From: Saccharum officinarum
Taxonomy: Eukaryota > Streptophyta > Magnoliopsida > Poales > Poaceae
Direction of reading: 5' to 3'
DNA: 64,000 bases
Assembly (NCBI GenBank): GCA_020631735.1
Contig: CM036160.1
Coordinates: forward strand, 124,001 to 188,000
The notes under the pieces were generated by a model. The model was not told where the DNA came from and did not search any database. It saw only the letters and a program-made list of their open reading frames with translations. Of this stretch, positions 22,112-32,649 are shown in pieces (position 1 is the stretch's first letter; every line of letters begins with the position of its first letter). The position numbers and the translations under genes are program-made.

Positions 22112-25062
22112 TGTCACACCCATTTTTAAGGACAAAAATATGATGCATAAAAGACTCATGTGCGCCCCAGGAATCGGTCGCACACATAAGTAGACAAATT
22201 ACTTAGTATCATCACAGTGCTTATTACATAGCGAATAAATATTTAACACATAGTCTTATACAATAAATTGTAGTAACTAATAGTAGATCTTTAGCGGAAC
22301 TCCAAACACAGGGACATGGTTGACTGGTTGACACCAAGACTAGTACTCATTTCGATAATCATCATCATATTCTTCATCTGTTATGGTGGAAATAGCAAGA
22401 GTGAGTCCATGTCGAACTCCGCAAATACAACATAGGGTTCATGAGGCTCAAAATGCTAGACACTGTTTGACTGCATTTAGCTTTTAATCATCATATATTT
22501 AGCAATTAGGTAGCATCAAGGTATTCCAATTCCCAATAATGAACCAATGATCAATTGTAATAAGGATAATGAATAGCATTAACATGAGCATAATAGTAAC
22601 AACATTAATTAAGCATGATATAACAATGGTGATCAACTATTTCTGTAAGAATCCCTAAGGCCGCTCGTATTCGTGAGCACGGCTAGTATACTAGTTTTTA
22701 ACTCTGCGCAGAGGTGTACACTTTCACTATGAGTCATAACTTCTAAATGCATGGGTTCGCGACTCCCCAAAACACCGGAAATCATATAAAGCCACTTAAA
22801 GGTTCGTCTAGCAAGTTAGGGCCATTAGATTCACTCGGCAGGTAGATGTAGGAACCTCCCTTTTCAAATGGCACACTTGCTTCACGGCTATACTCAAAAG
22901 ACTAGAGGTTGTCCTACACCCAACGTGGCAAGCCATTCTTACGCCATTTAAGGTAACCACTAACAAGCTAGAAAAGGTCCTTTAAACAACTAAAGCCAGA
23001 GCCATATAGCCCTCATAGCTGTACTGTCAATCCCGGTTATCACTTACAGGTAAGTCCTTACGGAGAGTAACTAGAGCGTCAAACAAACAACACAACAAAC
23101 GCTCTAGTCCCCTATTTCAACAGTAATAAAATCATATTAATAGTTGATTTGCTCAATCCATTATTCAAATTACAAGATCATTGTTCTTAATTAAGCACTA
23201 GCAATAGCTATCCAAATGCATAACCCATAGGTATCAAGGAATCAAGATATCAATCTCTAAGTTATAATCTCTACAGTGGTCAAGGAAGACACATGCAAAT
23301 GTATGATAATTTTTAGTGAATAGGTAATAAGGATGGTCCCATGTTATACTTGCCTTGATCAAAGCTTTCCTGTTGACCCTGCTGATCTGGCTCAAAATAA
23401 TACTCTAGATCGTCAAGAAACTGCTCACCATCTATACTCAATCACCAAACATCATCACACAATCATCCGATCAATCATACACGAAGCAAACAAAGAAACA
23501 TAATTTGAACAGTAAGCCAACAGTAACAAAACAGTATGAAAAGTTTGTAAAACTCTTCTACACGTCACTACGATCACACAGACGTAAACATCACGAAATT
23601 CAGATTTAAAACGTGAAAGTTATGAATTTTCCAAGATTTCCTTTAGATAAATAAATACTTTAATATAAACTGGAAAATTAAATTTTCCAAACCTACTGTA
23701 CAGCTATACTAACATGTAGAGCTCGCAAATACGAACCTAACGCAACTTGAACGGGTCAAATCAGAGTTAAAACGAAGATTTTACGATCAAAACAAGTTTA
23801 GTGGCAAAACTGTAAATATCAGAAAACGTATTTTCAATTTACCGAGAAGAAATACGTCTTCAAAACAAAGAAACGTACTTCAGAAATTACGCCAAGGACC
23901 GCGGGTTCTAATATAATGAAAGTCAAGGGCTCTTTAGCAAATATTACGGTCGAAAAGGTATCTTCTAATCTGAGCCCTTGATCTAACCTTGGACGGCTGG
24001 TATCTATCCCGATGAAAGAGAGAGAGACACGGTCACCCCTCCCACTCCGGCCGGCGGCCGCCATGGCTGGCCTCCATAGCTCGCCGGAAAGCTCCGGCTT
24101 CCCCGATTTCGACCACCAAACGACTCACAACCGACACCAATCGAAGGCGGAGCTTAACGCGAACATATCTATGCGACTTAGGAAGTCTATGACCGACCGA
24201 GGATGAAGCGCGGCTCGGGATGGCGGCGGCGCCATTGCTGGCTCACTGGAACCTTGCAAACTCACAATTCCAAGCACTAAAAACCTAAAGAAGAGCATGG
24301 GAAGGAAGAGGGAAGGATGGCAATCTCACCAATGCAAAGAAAAGAGGCGCGGGATGAACAGCAAGCTCCACCGATGGAAGGCAGCGAAGCCTAGGGTTCT
24401 CAACTCCCTAAGTTTGAGTTGACGGCGTTCGGCTCAGAGTTATGATGGGAAAAGAGAAGAGGGGAAACACGGGTATACTTTTATAGCCCCAAAATGTGAC
24501 GATTATGGTTGGAAATCCCGGATTACTCGGGTGGATTCGGTTGGGGATGAACTCGTCTCCGGCTCGGTCACGACGGGAAGGAGGAGGACGTGGCTGACAG
24601 TCAAGGTCCACACGACAGCGACTCCAGAGAGAGGGGCGTGCGCACGGCTGTGACTCCTAGGCCGGCCCATGCTGCCGCGGGGAAGAACGGAGGAAAACGG
24701 GCTGCTCGGCTCAGCTCCGACGGCCCATCGGCGCGAGTGAAAATGAGGCAGGCCGGCTCAGTTCGGCTCAGGCGGCCTCCAGGCCACCGGGCCACAGGTA
24801 AGGTTTCAATTTTTTTCTTTTCTCATTTAAATTTGTTTCCAAAGCCATTTAAAATAAATTTTCAAATCCAAATCAAATAAAACCAAAACCACACCACACT
24901 ATAAAACAAATGCAACAGCATGAATGCATCATCAAATATTTTGCCTAGAATTTTAAATTTTATCCCCATTAAATATTATCTAAATCATTTAAACTTTTAA
25001 CTAAATTTCTTTTAACTCCAAATTTCTTCTAATTCAAATTTTTAAGATTTTTGGGTGTTACA
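22112..25062 (-). mobile_element. Solo LTR of a Tekay-like element, 2951 bp
   Basis: Perfect 5-bp duplication TAAGC at 22107-22111 and 25063-25067. The ends are TGTCACACCC and GGGTGTTACA. Sequence 22375-23780 aligns in reverse with the Tekay-like LTR at 28290-29700. The GC-rich part around 24000-24800 corresponds to the leader region, and a TATA box (GGCTATAAAAG on the minus strand, about 24478-24487) lies upstream of it. No internal region is present, so recombination between two LTRs has removed it. Confidence 0.88.
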
Positions 25063-25486
25063 TAAGCTTGGAAGAGCTTGTTGACGGTGGATAACATCAA
25101 CATTTTATATGTGAATAAACAAGAGAAATGGTTCAAGTACAAGAATATTCGTAGGTCTAGAATTTAAACTGATAAATTCCACAAGTTTTGGTGAATCTCT
25201 ATTTTCCGTAGGATTATCCTAGAAAATGTAGAAGGGGGACCTAATTGAGAAAAAAGACAAAACTTGAGCACGACAAATGATACACTAGAAGACTATAAAA
25301 GACACCTGAAGGCACGGGAACAAATAGGAGGACGAGACCCTGCTAGGTGGGGCTAGCTGGCCCCACCCTTGTGCCACCTAGCCCCCTGTGAGGGGATTCC
25401 TCCATGAGCTTCTGGAGTATTCATCCACCGCCTTCTAGGATCCGTCTCCACCCTACGTCGAAGTTAGTTTGATCCAAGGGCTTATG

Positions 25487-26224
25487 TGTAACGCCCCAGA
25501 GTCCAAACGGCTCAGATCCACTCTGCACGCTGAATGAACCACACCTACCACCATCCCACTTACGCTTTCGTCCTCGCTTCGCGTAAAAGGATTAACCCGG
25601 GGATGGTGAGATGGACTCTAGAAGCCTTATATGTTGGTCTATCCCACTCTAAACAATCAAGGTGGGACTAAACTCTCTACAATATCTCATAACTTTCACA
25701 TGGGCCACTATGGGCCAAATTCCAAATTGGGCCGGGTGTGACATACACCCCCCCTCAAAGAACCCGACGTCCTCGTCGGGCCCAACATACCCACAATCAG
25801 GCAAACGATAACCAGGAACGTTCCCTCTTAGCACACGCGACCGTGCGCCCAGTGCTGGCACATGTGCCACGCCGTGCACTCCGCAGAGCCTACACGCGCA
25901 ATGAACCCCATGTCCAGCCCCTGGCCCGCACGCGCCCGTGGCTGCGAAGGTCGGCTCTGATACCATTTGTAACGCCCCAGAGTCCAAACGGCTCAGATCC
26001 ACTCTGCACGCTGAATGAACCACACCTACCACCATCCCACTTACGCTTTCGTCCTCGCTTCGCGTAAAAGGATTAACCCGGGGATGGTGAGATGGACTCT
26101 AGAAGCCTTATATGTTGGTCTATCCCACTCTAAACAATCAAGGTGGGACTAAACTCTCTACAATATCTCATAACTTTCACATGGGCCACTATGGGCCAAA
26201 TTCCAAATTGGGCCGGGTGTGACA
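25487..26224 (-). mobile_element. TRIM (terminal-repeat retrotransposon in miniature), 738 bp
   Basis: Target duplication TTATG at 25482-25486 and 26225-26229. The two 257-bp LTRs (25487-25743 and 25968-26224) appear identical by eye. The 224-bp interior has a primer site TGGTATCAGAGC on the minus strand (25954-25965), two bases from the LTR, and a purine tract (plus-strand CACCCCCCCTC, about 25748-25758) at the other end. There is no coding capacity. The LTR ends (TGTCACACCC.. and ..GCGTTACA in element sense) resemble those of the Tekay-like elements nearby. Confidence 0.9.
25764..25781. other. Hairpin next to the TRIM polypurine tract
   Basis: CCCGACG-TCCT-CGTCGGG, a perfect 7-bp stem, just before the purine tract in element sense. 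The Tekay-like and KH elements have AATCTCG-GGA-CGAGATT at the same place. Confidence 0.6.
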
Positions 26225-27808
26225 TTATGTTCAACCCCCAGGGCTATATAAGGACCCCTGCACCCCCCTCCTAAAGCATCAAGTCATCAAGCTATTCAGT
26301 TGAAGATCAATTCATCTAGAGATAACCCTAGTTCCTCAGAGTTCGTCTAGATTAGAGCTTAGACTAGTTAGATTAGGTCTAGAGGGAGATGAAGCAACGT
26401 TTGGATTCCCAACATTGGCAAGAGCGTGGTTCAATATATCTCTTGTACTTTACTCTATTTCTTTATTTCATTGAGATTATATTATTGCTACTATGTTTAT
26501 GTCAACATTAAGCTTTATATAATTTATGTCATTGAAAGCAATGTTCATTGTTTGCTCTAGTTTTATATCCGGTGTAGCTAGATTATGGAAACCATGCATA
26601 TGTTCATATAGCGCTCACCCTATAGGACCATGGGTGAGTGATAGACATTATGTGAGCGTGGTGCTTAGATATTTGTTTATATGTGGATGCCCTTATATGT
26701 CGGGACGTGTGGTAGATCACGTAGGTGACAGCTGCGTTGAGTCCTTTGCAGTCCATCCCCCGTATATATTGATGTTGGTAGAACCCAGTCTTGAAGGAGA
26801 GGAGGACTCTGTTTTCAACTTTTCTAAGTTGATATTCCTTATGTGGCATAACTTGGCTATGGTCACTAGATATAATTAATTAGACTAAGCATTTGACATG
26901 TTAGTAAGACTAGTCAGGAATTATCTTTCTAATATTCTATTTAGACTTAACCTATTACTTAACTAGAGTGCTCTGAGCTACTATTTATTTATCATGATGA
27001 TTGATCATGTACTAGAGTGCTTTGAGATCATGTTTAGTGTTATTCTTGTAGTAATGCTAGATAGAACCAACAAACATTTCTAAGTTCCTCACTAGGGATG
27101 ACAACCTAGTTTAATATTAGAGATGAAGGTTAATTGATATGTGGCTACTATAACAGTGACAAGTTAATAATTACCATATCATTTTTGGCGCCATTGCTAT
27201 TAGTAGGAGTAATTCTATTTTTAGTAGTGTGTAACACCCTAAAATTTGAAAAGAAGAAAAATAGGAAAAACATGATTTTTATATTTATTTTTGTGAAGCA
27301 TGCAAAATTTAGAATAAGAATAATTTTTATAAATTTAAAATCAAATATAAGGGTAGAAACATGATTGAGCATTCATGCTGCTGCATTTGAAGTTTTGTAT
27401 TGAGTGGTTTGATTTAAATTTAAATTTGATGTGAAAATCAGTTGAAAAAGGAATTTGAAAAATTGGAAAAGGATTTCTTATTTTCTTTCTGCTCTTGGGC
27501 CGTTTCTCCCCGCAGCCCAGCGTGCGCGGCCCGCTCTTTCCTCTCTCCCGCGTCCTCCTTCTCCCCTGGGCCGAGCCCAAGTCACGGCCCGACAGCCCGT
27601 CATCGCGCGCGCGCTCGCGTCCCGCAGCGGCCGCGTTCTTTCCGCCCTGAGTCGCTGACATGTGGGTCCCGCTTGTCAGTGTCTCTCCTCACCTTTCCTT
27701 CTTCTTCCTCCGGCGTTTTCCATCGACGAACGCCGCCTTCCCTCTCTTCCCCGATCCGAATCGATCTCCAAATCTCCCTCCTTTCCATAACCGGAGATGC
27801 CCACGGGC

Positions 27809-27815
27809 TATAAAA
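27809..27815 (+). promoter_or_regulatory. TATA box of the Tekay-like LTR
   Basis: GGGCTATAAAACGAG, followed by a C/T-rich start region. The 3' LTR copy is at 36767-36773. Confidence 0.65.
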
Positions 27816-27962
27816 CGAGACCCTCACCTCTCCGCCCTCATCCCGTCTTATCGGTAGCCGCTTTGGTGCTCGGGAGCTAGGTCACCGCGAGCACGAGCTC
27901 CACCGTCCGCCCCTCCAAGCCGCACGCGCTCCTTGCTTCATCCCCGGCCACGATTCTGCCCT

Positions 27963-27970
27963 AGGTGAGT
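27963..27970 (+). promoter_or_regulatory. Candidate splice donor in the LTR leader
   Basis: CCCTAG|GTGAGT, a near-consensus donor about 150 bp after the TATA box. Together with acceptor-like sites exactly before the ATGs at 30176 and 31723 it could generate subgenomic RNAs. This is inference from sequence only. Confidence 0.4.
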
Positions 27971-29989
27971 TCGCGTTCGAGTTGTCTACCCGCAGGTGCT
28001 CTCCGTTCGCGTTTTCGTGCACCGTAGAGCGAGATAGGTTATTCCGGCCATGGCGCCGCCGTGGGAAGCTCACCGTCGGCCGATTCCGACCGGAGCGCCG
28101 CCGGTTTCCTCCCTGATCCGATTTGGACCGTCCGATTTGAATCCAACGGATGTAAATAGAAGTTACCGGTTCGTTTGTAAAATTGTAAAAGAAACCCTGA
28201 AGTTTTTAAGTTCTTAACCCGCAGTCCTAAAACGTAAAGCTCAGAGTACGCTTTGATCGGTTGAAAACGTATTTCGTTTCGGTAAATGAAAAATACGCTT
28301 TCTGATATTTACAGTTTTGCCACTGAGTTTGTTTTAGTCATAAATTATCTGTTTTAACTCCGATTTGATCCATTCAAATTGCGTTAGATTCGTATTTGCG
28401 AGCTCTACGTGATGATAGAACTGTACAGTAGGTTTGAGATAATTTATTTTCAAGTTTATATTAAAGTATTTATTTTTCTATAGGAAATCTTTGGAAATTC
28501 ATAACTTTGTCGTTTTAGTTCCGATTTTCGTGATCTTCGCGTCTGTGTGATCCTAGCAAGTTGTAGATTCATTTTAAAGACTTTTTATTTTATTTTCTTA
28601 CTGTTGGTGTATTGTTCTAATTATAGTCTTGTTTGTCTATGCATGATTGCCTCTGGATGTGTGTTGTTGATAATGGTTGATCGAGTTTAGACGGTGAGAA
28701 ATTCGTTGGAGATCAAGAGCTTTACTACGAGCAAGATCTTCAGGACCAGTTCGAGCAAGGCAAGTATAGCATGGGATTATCCTTGTTGTCCTATTCACAA
28801 TAAGCAAATAATATCATTATGCATATGTTTCCTTGTTAAGGATGACTTAGTGTTGATCTTATTCCTTGATACCTATTATACTGCATGGATTAGTATTGCT
28901 AGTGCTCAACATGAACTATGATCATGTATTTTGACTAATGGAATATGCAATAAACATTAAAAGATGATTTTATTACTGTTTAAGGGTTCTAGAGCATGGG
29001 GTTACTTTGGTGCTCTTGTTACTCTCCATAAGGACTCATCTATAAGCGATAATCCGGGATTTACAGTACAACTGTGGGGGCTATATGGCTCTGGCTTTAG
29101 TCATATAGAAGGACCTTTTCTAGCTTGTTAGAGGTATTCCTTTATGGCGTAAGAATGGCTTGACGAATCGGGTATAGTGCGGCCTCTGTCCTCATGTGTA
29201 TAGGCTGCGTGTTATTGTGCCATCAGGAAGGGGGGCTCTACATCTGTTTGCCGAGTGAAATCTAATGACCCTAACTTGTTAGACGAACCTTCGAAAGACT
29301 TCATAGTGTTTACCCTGCCTGCTCACCTTGGTAGTGTTTTGGGAGTAATTAACCCGGGCATTTGGGTAACACGACTCACAGTGAAAGTGTACAACCTCTG
29401 CAGAGTGTAAAACTGTTATAACAGCCGTGCTCATGGTCACGAGTGGCCTTGGACCCTTATGGAATAGTTGAATAATTGTTTATGATTATGTTTTTGCTAT
29501 TCATTAATCATTTCACATGGATCATATGTTTAATGTTTATATTGAGACATTTTGATGCTATTGTTATGCTAAAATCATGCTAACTAAAAGCTACATGCTG
29601 ATAAACCAATGAATATGCCTTTTTGAGCCTCATGAACCCCATGTTACACTTGTTGAGTACGAGATGTACTTACGCTTGTTTATTTCTTTTACTTGGATAA
29701 AAATCCCGGATGGGTAACAGATGGAGGTAATAGTGACTACTACGCCTACTTCCCTGAAGATTACTAGTCTTGCTGTCAACCAGTCAATGTACCTGTGACT
29801 GGAGCTACCACGAGAGATTTTTATTTATACTTCCGCTACGTTTGTGTTAAGACTATGTGTTTAAATATTCGTGATGTAATAACATTTGTGATGATACTTC
29901 TGTTATAATTTGTGAACTTATGTGTGATTGATCTCTGGGCGCACATAAGGGTATGCATTCCATTTGGTCGATAAATGGGTGTGACAAAT

Positions 29990-30001
29990 TGGTATCAGAG
30001 C
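29990..30001 (+). other. Primer-binding site, initiator-Met tRNA type
   Basis: TGGTATCAGAGC three bases after the 5' LTR end. Confidence 0.92.
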
Positions 30002-30175
30002 TCTTGTTGACTGTAGGACGCAAGCCTAGCTAGGAATGGTCGATTTAGTATCATCTTTACACTATTTTTATGCTCACTATCTTGCTCTTGTTATTTGATA
30101 AATTTTTATGCTTCTTATGTCACATTCTATTACGAAATTTTGCCTCTATTCTAACTTCATCTAAAAATTCTGTAG

Positions 30176-31030
30176 ATGGCCCGTGACCGTAAGACTGCCC
30201 GCATTAGCTCTGGAGGATACTACCCACCTCGTGCTCTGCATGCAACTGAAGAGCCACAAGAGCTAGAACCTCAGGAACAGGAGCAGACTCCTGTAACACC
30301 AGTCCAAGCACCAGCACCTTCCCAGGAAGAGCCTGAGTCTGAAGAAGATCCAGAAATCGTCAAGATTGAAGATGATGAAGAGGAAGCTAATGGAGGAGTA
30401 CAACCCCCGCCTCCATCATATGAAGCTCCTGAAGATATGCCACCTGCTCCAATGGGGTGGACTGTGAGGATTTACCACAGGAATGGAGGAAATGCTGTCT
30501 CTCATCTTCGCCTGGTGGGGATGCTCACTGCTTACTTCGCTGATTGGCATCCAGCTGTGGAGTACGTCTGTTGGGAGTACACTCATCCACTGGAGGACAC
30601 GTACTGGAAGGCAAGGGCAAGCATCTTTGCTCATAAGGAAGACAAGGGAGCATATCAGCTGGACAGGATGTTCTCTCACGTGGGACATCGAGCTACTATA
30701 GAGGATAGCATTGAAGATGCTGCTTTTGAAGCATGTATGGGTCTCCGCTATCTTCGCTTTAACCTTATGAAGCATGACATTCATCGCTTCTTTCCTCGTG
30801 CACACCCCGAACTTGGATGGGCTATGACAGATCCAGTGCAGCTAGAGCCACTACCTCGGGTGATGGTGAACTTTGTCTATGATATGATGGATAGGAAGCT
30901 GCAGGTAGAAGAGATGGTGAAGGCACAAGGGAAGACTATCAAGAGGTGCCAAGCAACCATTGATGAGCTCCGAGCAAACCAAGGCATGCCCAAGATTTAT
31001 GAGACATTAGAGCATGAGCCACTTCCTTAG
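30176..31030 (+). CDS. Extra ORF upstream of gag in the Tekay-like element, unknown function
   Basis: A complete 284-codon ORF with ATG and TAG, in the place where gag usually starts. Residues 20-95 are acidic and proline-rich (EPQELEPQEQEQ, EESESEEDPE-like text, DDEEEAN), probably disordered. Residues 95-235 look globular and are rich in aromatics (GWTVRIYHRNGG, YVCWEYTHPLED, HRFFPRAHPELGW). Residues 240-275 could form a coiled coil (MDRKLQVEEMVKAQGKTIKRCQ). No zinc knuckle, protease or polymerase motif is present, and I do not recognise the family. An acceptor-like TTCTAAC...TTCTGTAG lies directly before the ATG, so expression from a spliced RNA is possible. The frame is intact although gag-pol is broken, which hints at real coding. 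Confidence 0.75.
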   Translation: MARDRKTARISSGGYYPPRALHATEEPQELEPQEQEQTPVTPVQAPAPSQEEPESEEDPEIVKIEDDEEEANGGVQPPPPSYEAPEDMPPAPMGWTVRIYHRNGGNAVSHLRLVGMLTAYFADWHPAVEYVCWEYTHPLEDTYWKARASIFAHKEDKGAYQLDRMFSHVGHRATIEDSIEDAAFEACMGLRYLRFNLMKHDIHRFFPRAHPELGWAMTDPVQLEPLPRVMVNFVYDMMDRKLQVEEMVKAQGKTIKRCQATIDELRANQGMPKIYETLEHEPLP

Positions 31031-31722
31031 GAAGTAGGAGTCCTTTATGTAATAAGAACGTTCTTAGTAACGTCAGTTGAGTCAGTCGAGTCTGTCGTGT
31101 GGTTTGAACCTTGGTGTGCTAGTTGCTTTATTATTATGCTTATGTGTGAGTTGGATCTTTGTTTGAGTGTCGGGACTTGTAGGCATGTCTACAAGTTCCA
31201 TTCTTAAGAATAATAAGTTTAATAGTCAAGGAATAATAGTTGGGGTTTGATATTATCACGTTTCTGTCCTTGCTGTTTTCTGGAGCAGTCTTCAATGTTT
31301 CTGCTATAGTTTAAAAACGGTTCGTGCAACATTTATGAAATTTTTATGAGAGAAACTAGACTCAAGCATTTTCAAATGCCACTGGAATCACCTTTTTATC
31401 TGATCTGGTTCGAGAGATATAATTTTTACAAGTTAAAGTTTCTGCACAGACTGGAATCTGGAACAGTTTCTATTACGCCTTATTTTTCATAGACTTAACG
31501 ACAGAATTTGATCTTGAGGTCTGAATAGAAATTGTGGATAATTTCATAAGCTTTCCAACCACATAAGGCACGCCTCTTTTGGATTTATGTAGCTCGAGAT
31601 ATGATTGAAATACTGAACTGTCAACATTGCTACTCGTCCAGAAAACTTTCAGATCTCCTTCTTAATCTTATAAGTGGTTGAAATCATGGAATTCTTAAAG
31701 TTTGCATGTTTATGGGTGGCAG
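31031..31722 (+). other. Untranslated spacer between the extra ORF and gag
   Basis: About 690 bp without a coding frame. The stretch 31290-31640 has phrases about sensitivity-type repeats (GGATAATTTCATAAGCTTTCCAACCA, split here as TAAGCTTTCC and GTAGCTCGAGATATG) that are conserved in the internal region of the non-autonomous KH element. Conservation in a coding-free partner suggests a cis-acting role such as packaging or translation control (inference). Confidence 0.6.
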
Positions 31723-32649
31723 ATGGCTGAAAGAGGAAGAGGCAGAGGTCGTGGAAACATTCCCCCAAATCCACCACCACCACCGCCACCAACTATTGAG
31801 CAACTGTTGGCGGTACAGACGCAGTTGATGCAGCAACTAGTGCAAAATCAGCAAAATCAGCCAGTTGCTGGGGCTCAACCACGTGATAAGCGTGGTGAGT
31901 TTTTGAAGGGTCATCCCCCAGTGTTCACACATGCTGCTGACCCTTTGGAGGCCGATGATTGGCTTCGTGCAGTGGAGAAACAACTCACTATTGCCCAATG
32001 TGATGACCGACAGAAGGTGTTGTTTGCTTCTGGGCAACTTCAGGGAGAAGCTCAGGATTGGTGGGAGTCATATGAGTATGGTCGTCCTGCCAATGCTCCT
32101 GCAGTCACCTGGCAGGAGTTTAGGGAGAACTTCAGGGCTTACCATATACCTGAAGGAATGATAGAGTTGAAGGCGGAGGAATTCAGGAACCTGACCCAAG
32201 GGTCAATGACTGTAGCTGAGTACCGTGACAAGTTTGCTCAATTGTCACGATATGCTCCACATGAGGTGGCCAATGACAATGATAAGCAGCGCCGCTTCTT
32301 GAAGGGATTATATGATGGACTACAGTTGCAGTTGATGTCCAATACCTACCCTAATTTTCAGACGCTTGTGAACCGCGCTATCGTGGTGGATAGCAAGCGC
32401 AAGGAAATGGATGCAAAGAGGAAGAGGTTACAGGGACAAGTCTCTAATAGCAACACCCGTTTGCGTACTGGTTTTCAGCAGAATACTCAGCAGAGAGGCC
32501 TCTCTCTGGACAGTGGAATCGTGGTCAGGCCCCATTCCGTGGACAGTTTCCGCAACGTCCCCCATTCCAGCCACAGAATAGCAACCAACGTCCACCGCAG
32601 CAAGGAAATCAAGCACAGCGTCAGGGTCCTTCCAATAACACTCCTATGA
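31723..32649 (+). CDS. Gag of the Tekay-like element, frame broken near its end
   Basis: Starts [11 protein letters not shown] with a polyproline patch, then the retrotransposon gag core ([46 protein letters not shown]). Near 32500 (GGCCTCTCTCTGG) the reading frame shifts by one, and the Gln/Pro-rich linker and zinc knuckle continue in the frame of the downstream pol ORF. The ATG directly follows GGGTGGCAG, a possible splice acceptor. Confidence 0.85.
   Translation: MAERGRGRGRGNIPPNPPPPPPPTIEQLLAVQTQLMQQLVQNQQNQPVAGAQPRDKRGEFLKGHPPVFTHAADPLEADDWLRAVEKQLTIAQCDDRQKVLFASGQLQGEAQDWWESYEYGRPANAPAVTWQEFRENFRAYHIPEGMIELKAEEFRNLTQGSMTVAEYRDKFAQLSRYAPHEVANDNDKQRRFLKGLYDGLQLQLMSNTYPNFQTLVNRAIVVDSKRKEMDAKRKRLQGQVSNSNTRLRTGFQQNTQQRGLSLDSGIVVRPHSVDSFRNVPHSSHRIATNVHRSKEIKHSVRVLPITLL

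Larger units (their letters stand above)
25079..27181 (+). mobile_element. LTR of a Tat-type gypsy element (interrupted by a TRIM)
   Basis: Starts near TGTTGACGGTGG, ends ACCATATCA, and is followed directly by TTTTTGGCGCCATTGCT, the primer-site phrase of grass Tat-lineage elements. A TATA box (TATATAA, 26245-26251) lies in CTATATAAGGACCCC. Without the inserted TRIM the LTR is about 1.36 kb. Element interior lies on both sides: 3'-type on the left, primer-site side on the right. Confidence 0.55.
27230..29986 (+). repeat. 5' LTR of the Tekay-like element
   Basis: Starts TGTAACACCCT and ends AAATGGGTGTGACA. AT-rich for the first 250 bp, GC-rich at 27490-28130 (leader), then AT-rich. It contains a TATA box at 27809 and a strong splice-donor-like AGGTGAGT at 27963. 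Confidence 0.93.

Noticed and set aside
25954..25965. Possible tRNA gene fragments at TGGTATCAGAGC sites
   Set aside because: These are 12-nt retrotransposon primer sites complementary to tRNA, placed beside LTRs. No cloverleaf is present.
25487..26224. Cassandra-type TRIM carrying a 5S rRNA sequence
   Set aside because: No 5S rRNA-like motif is seen in the 257-bp LTR.
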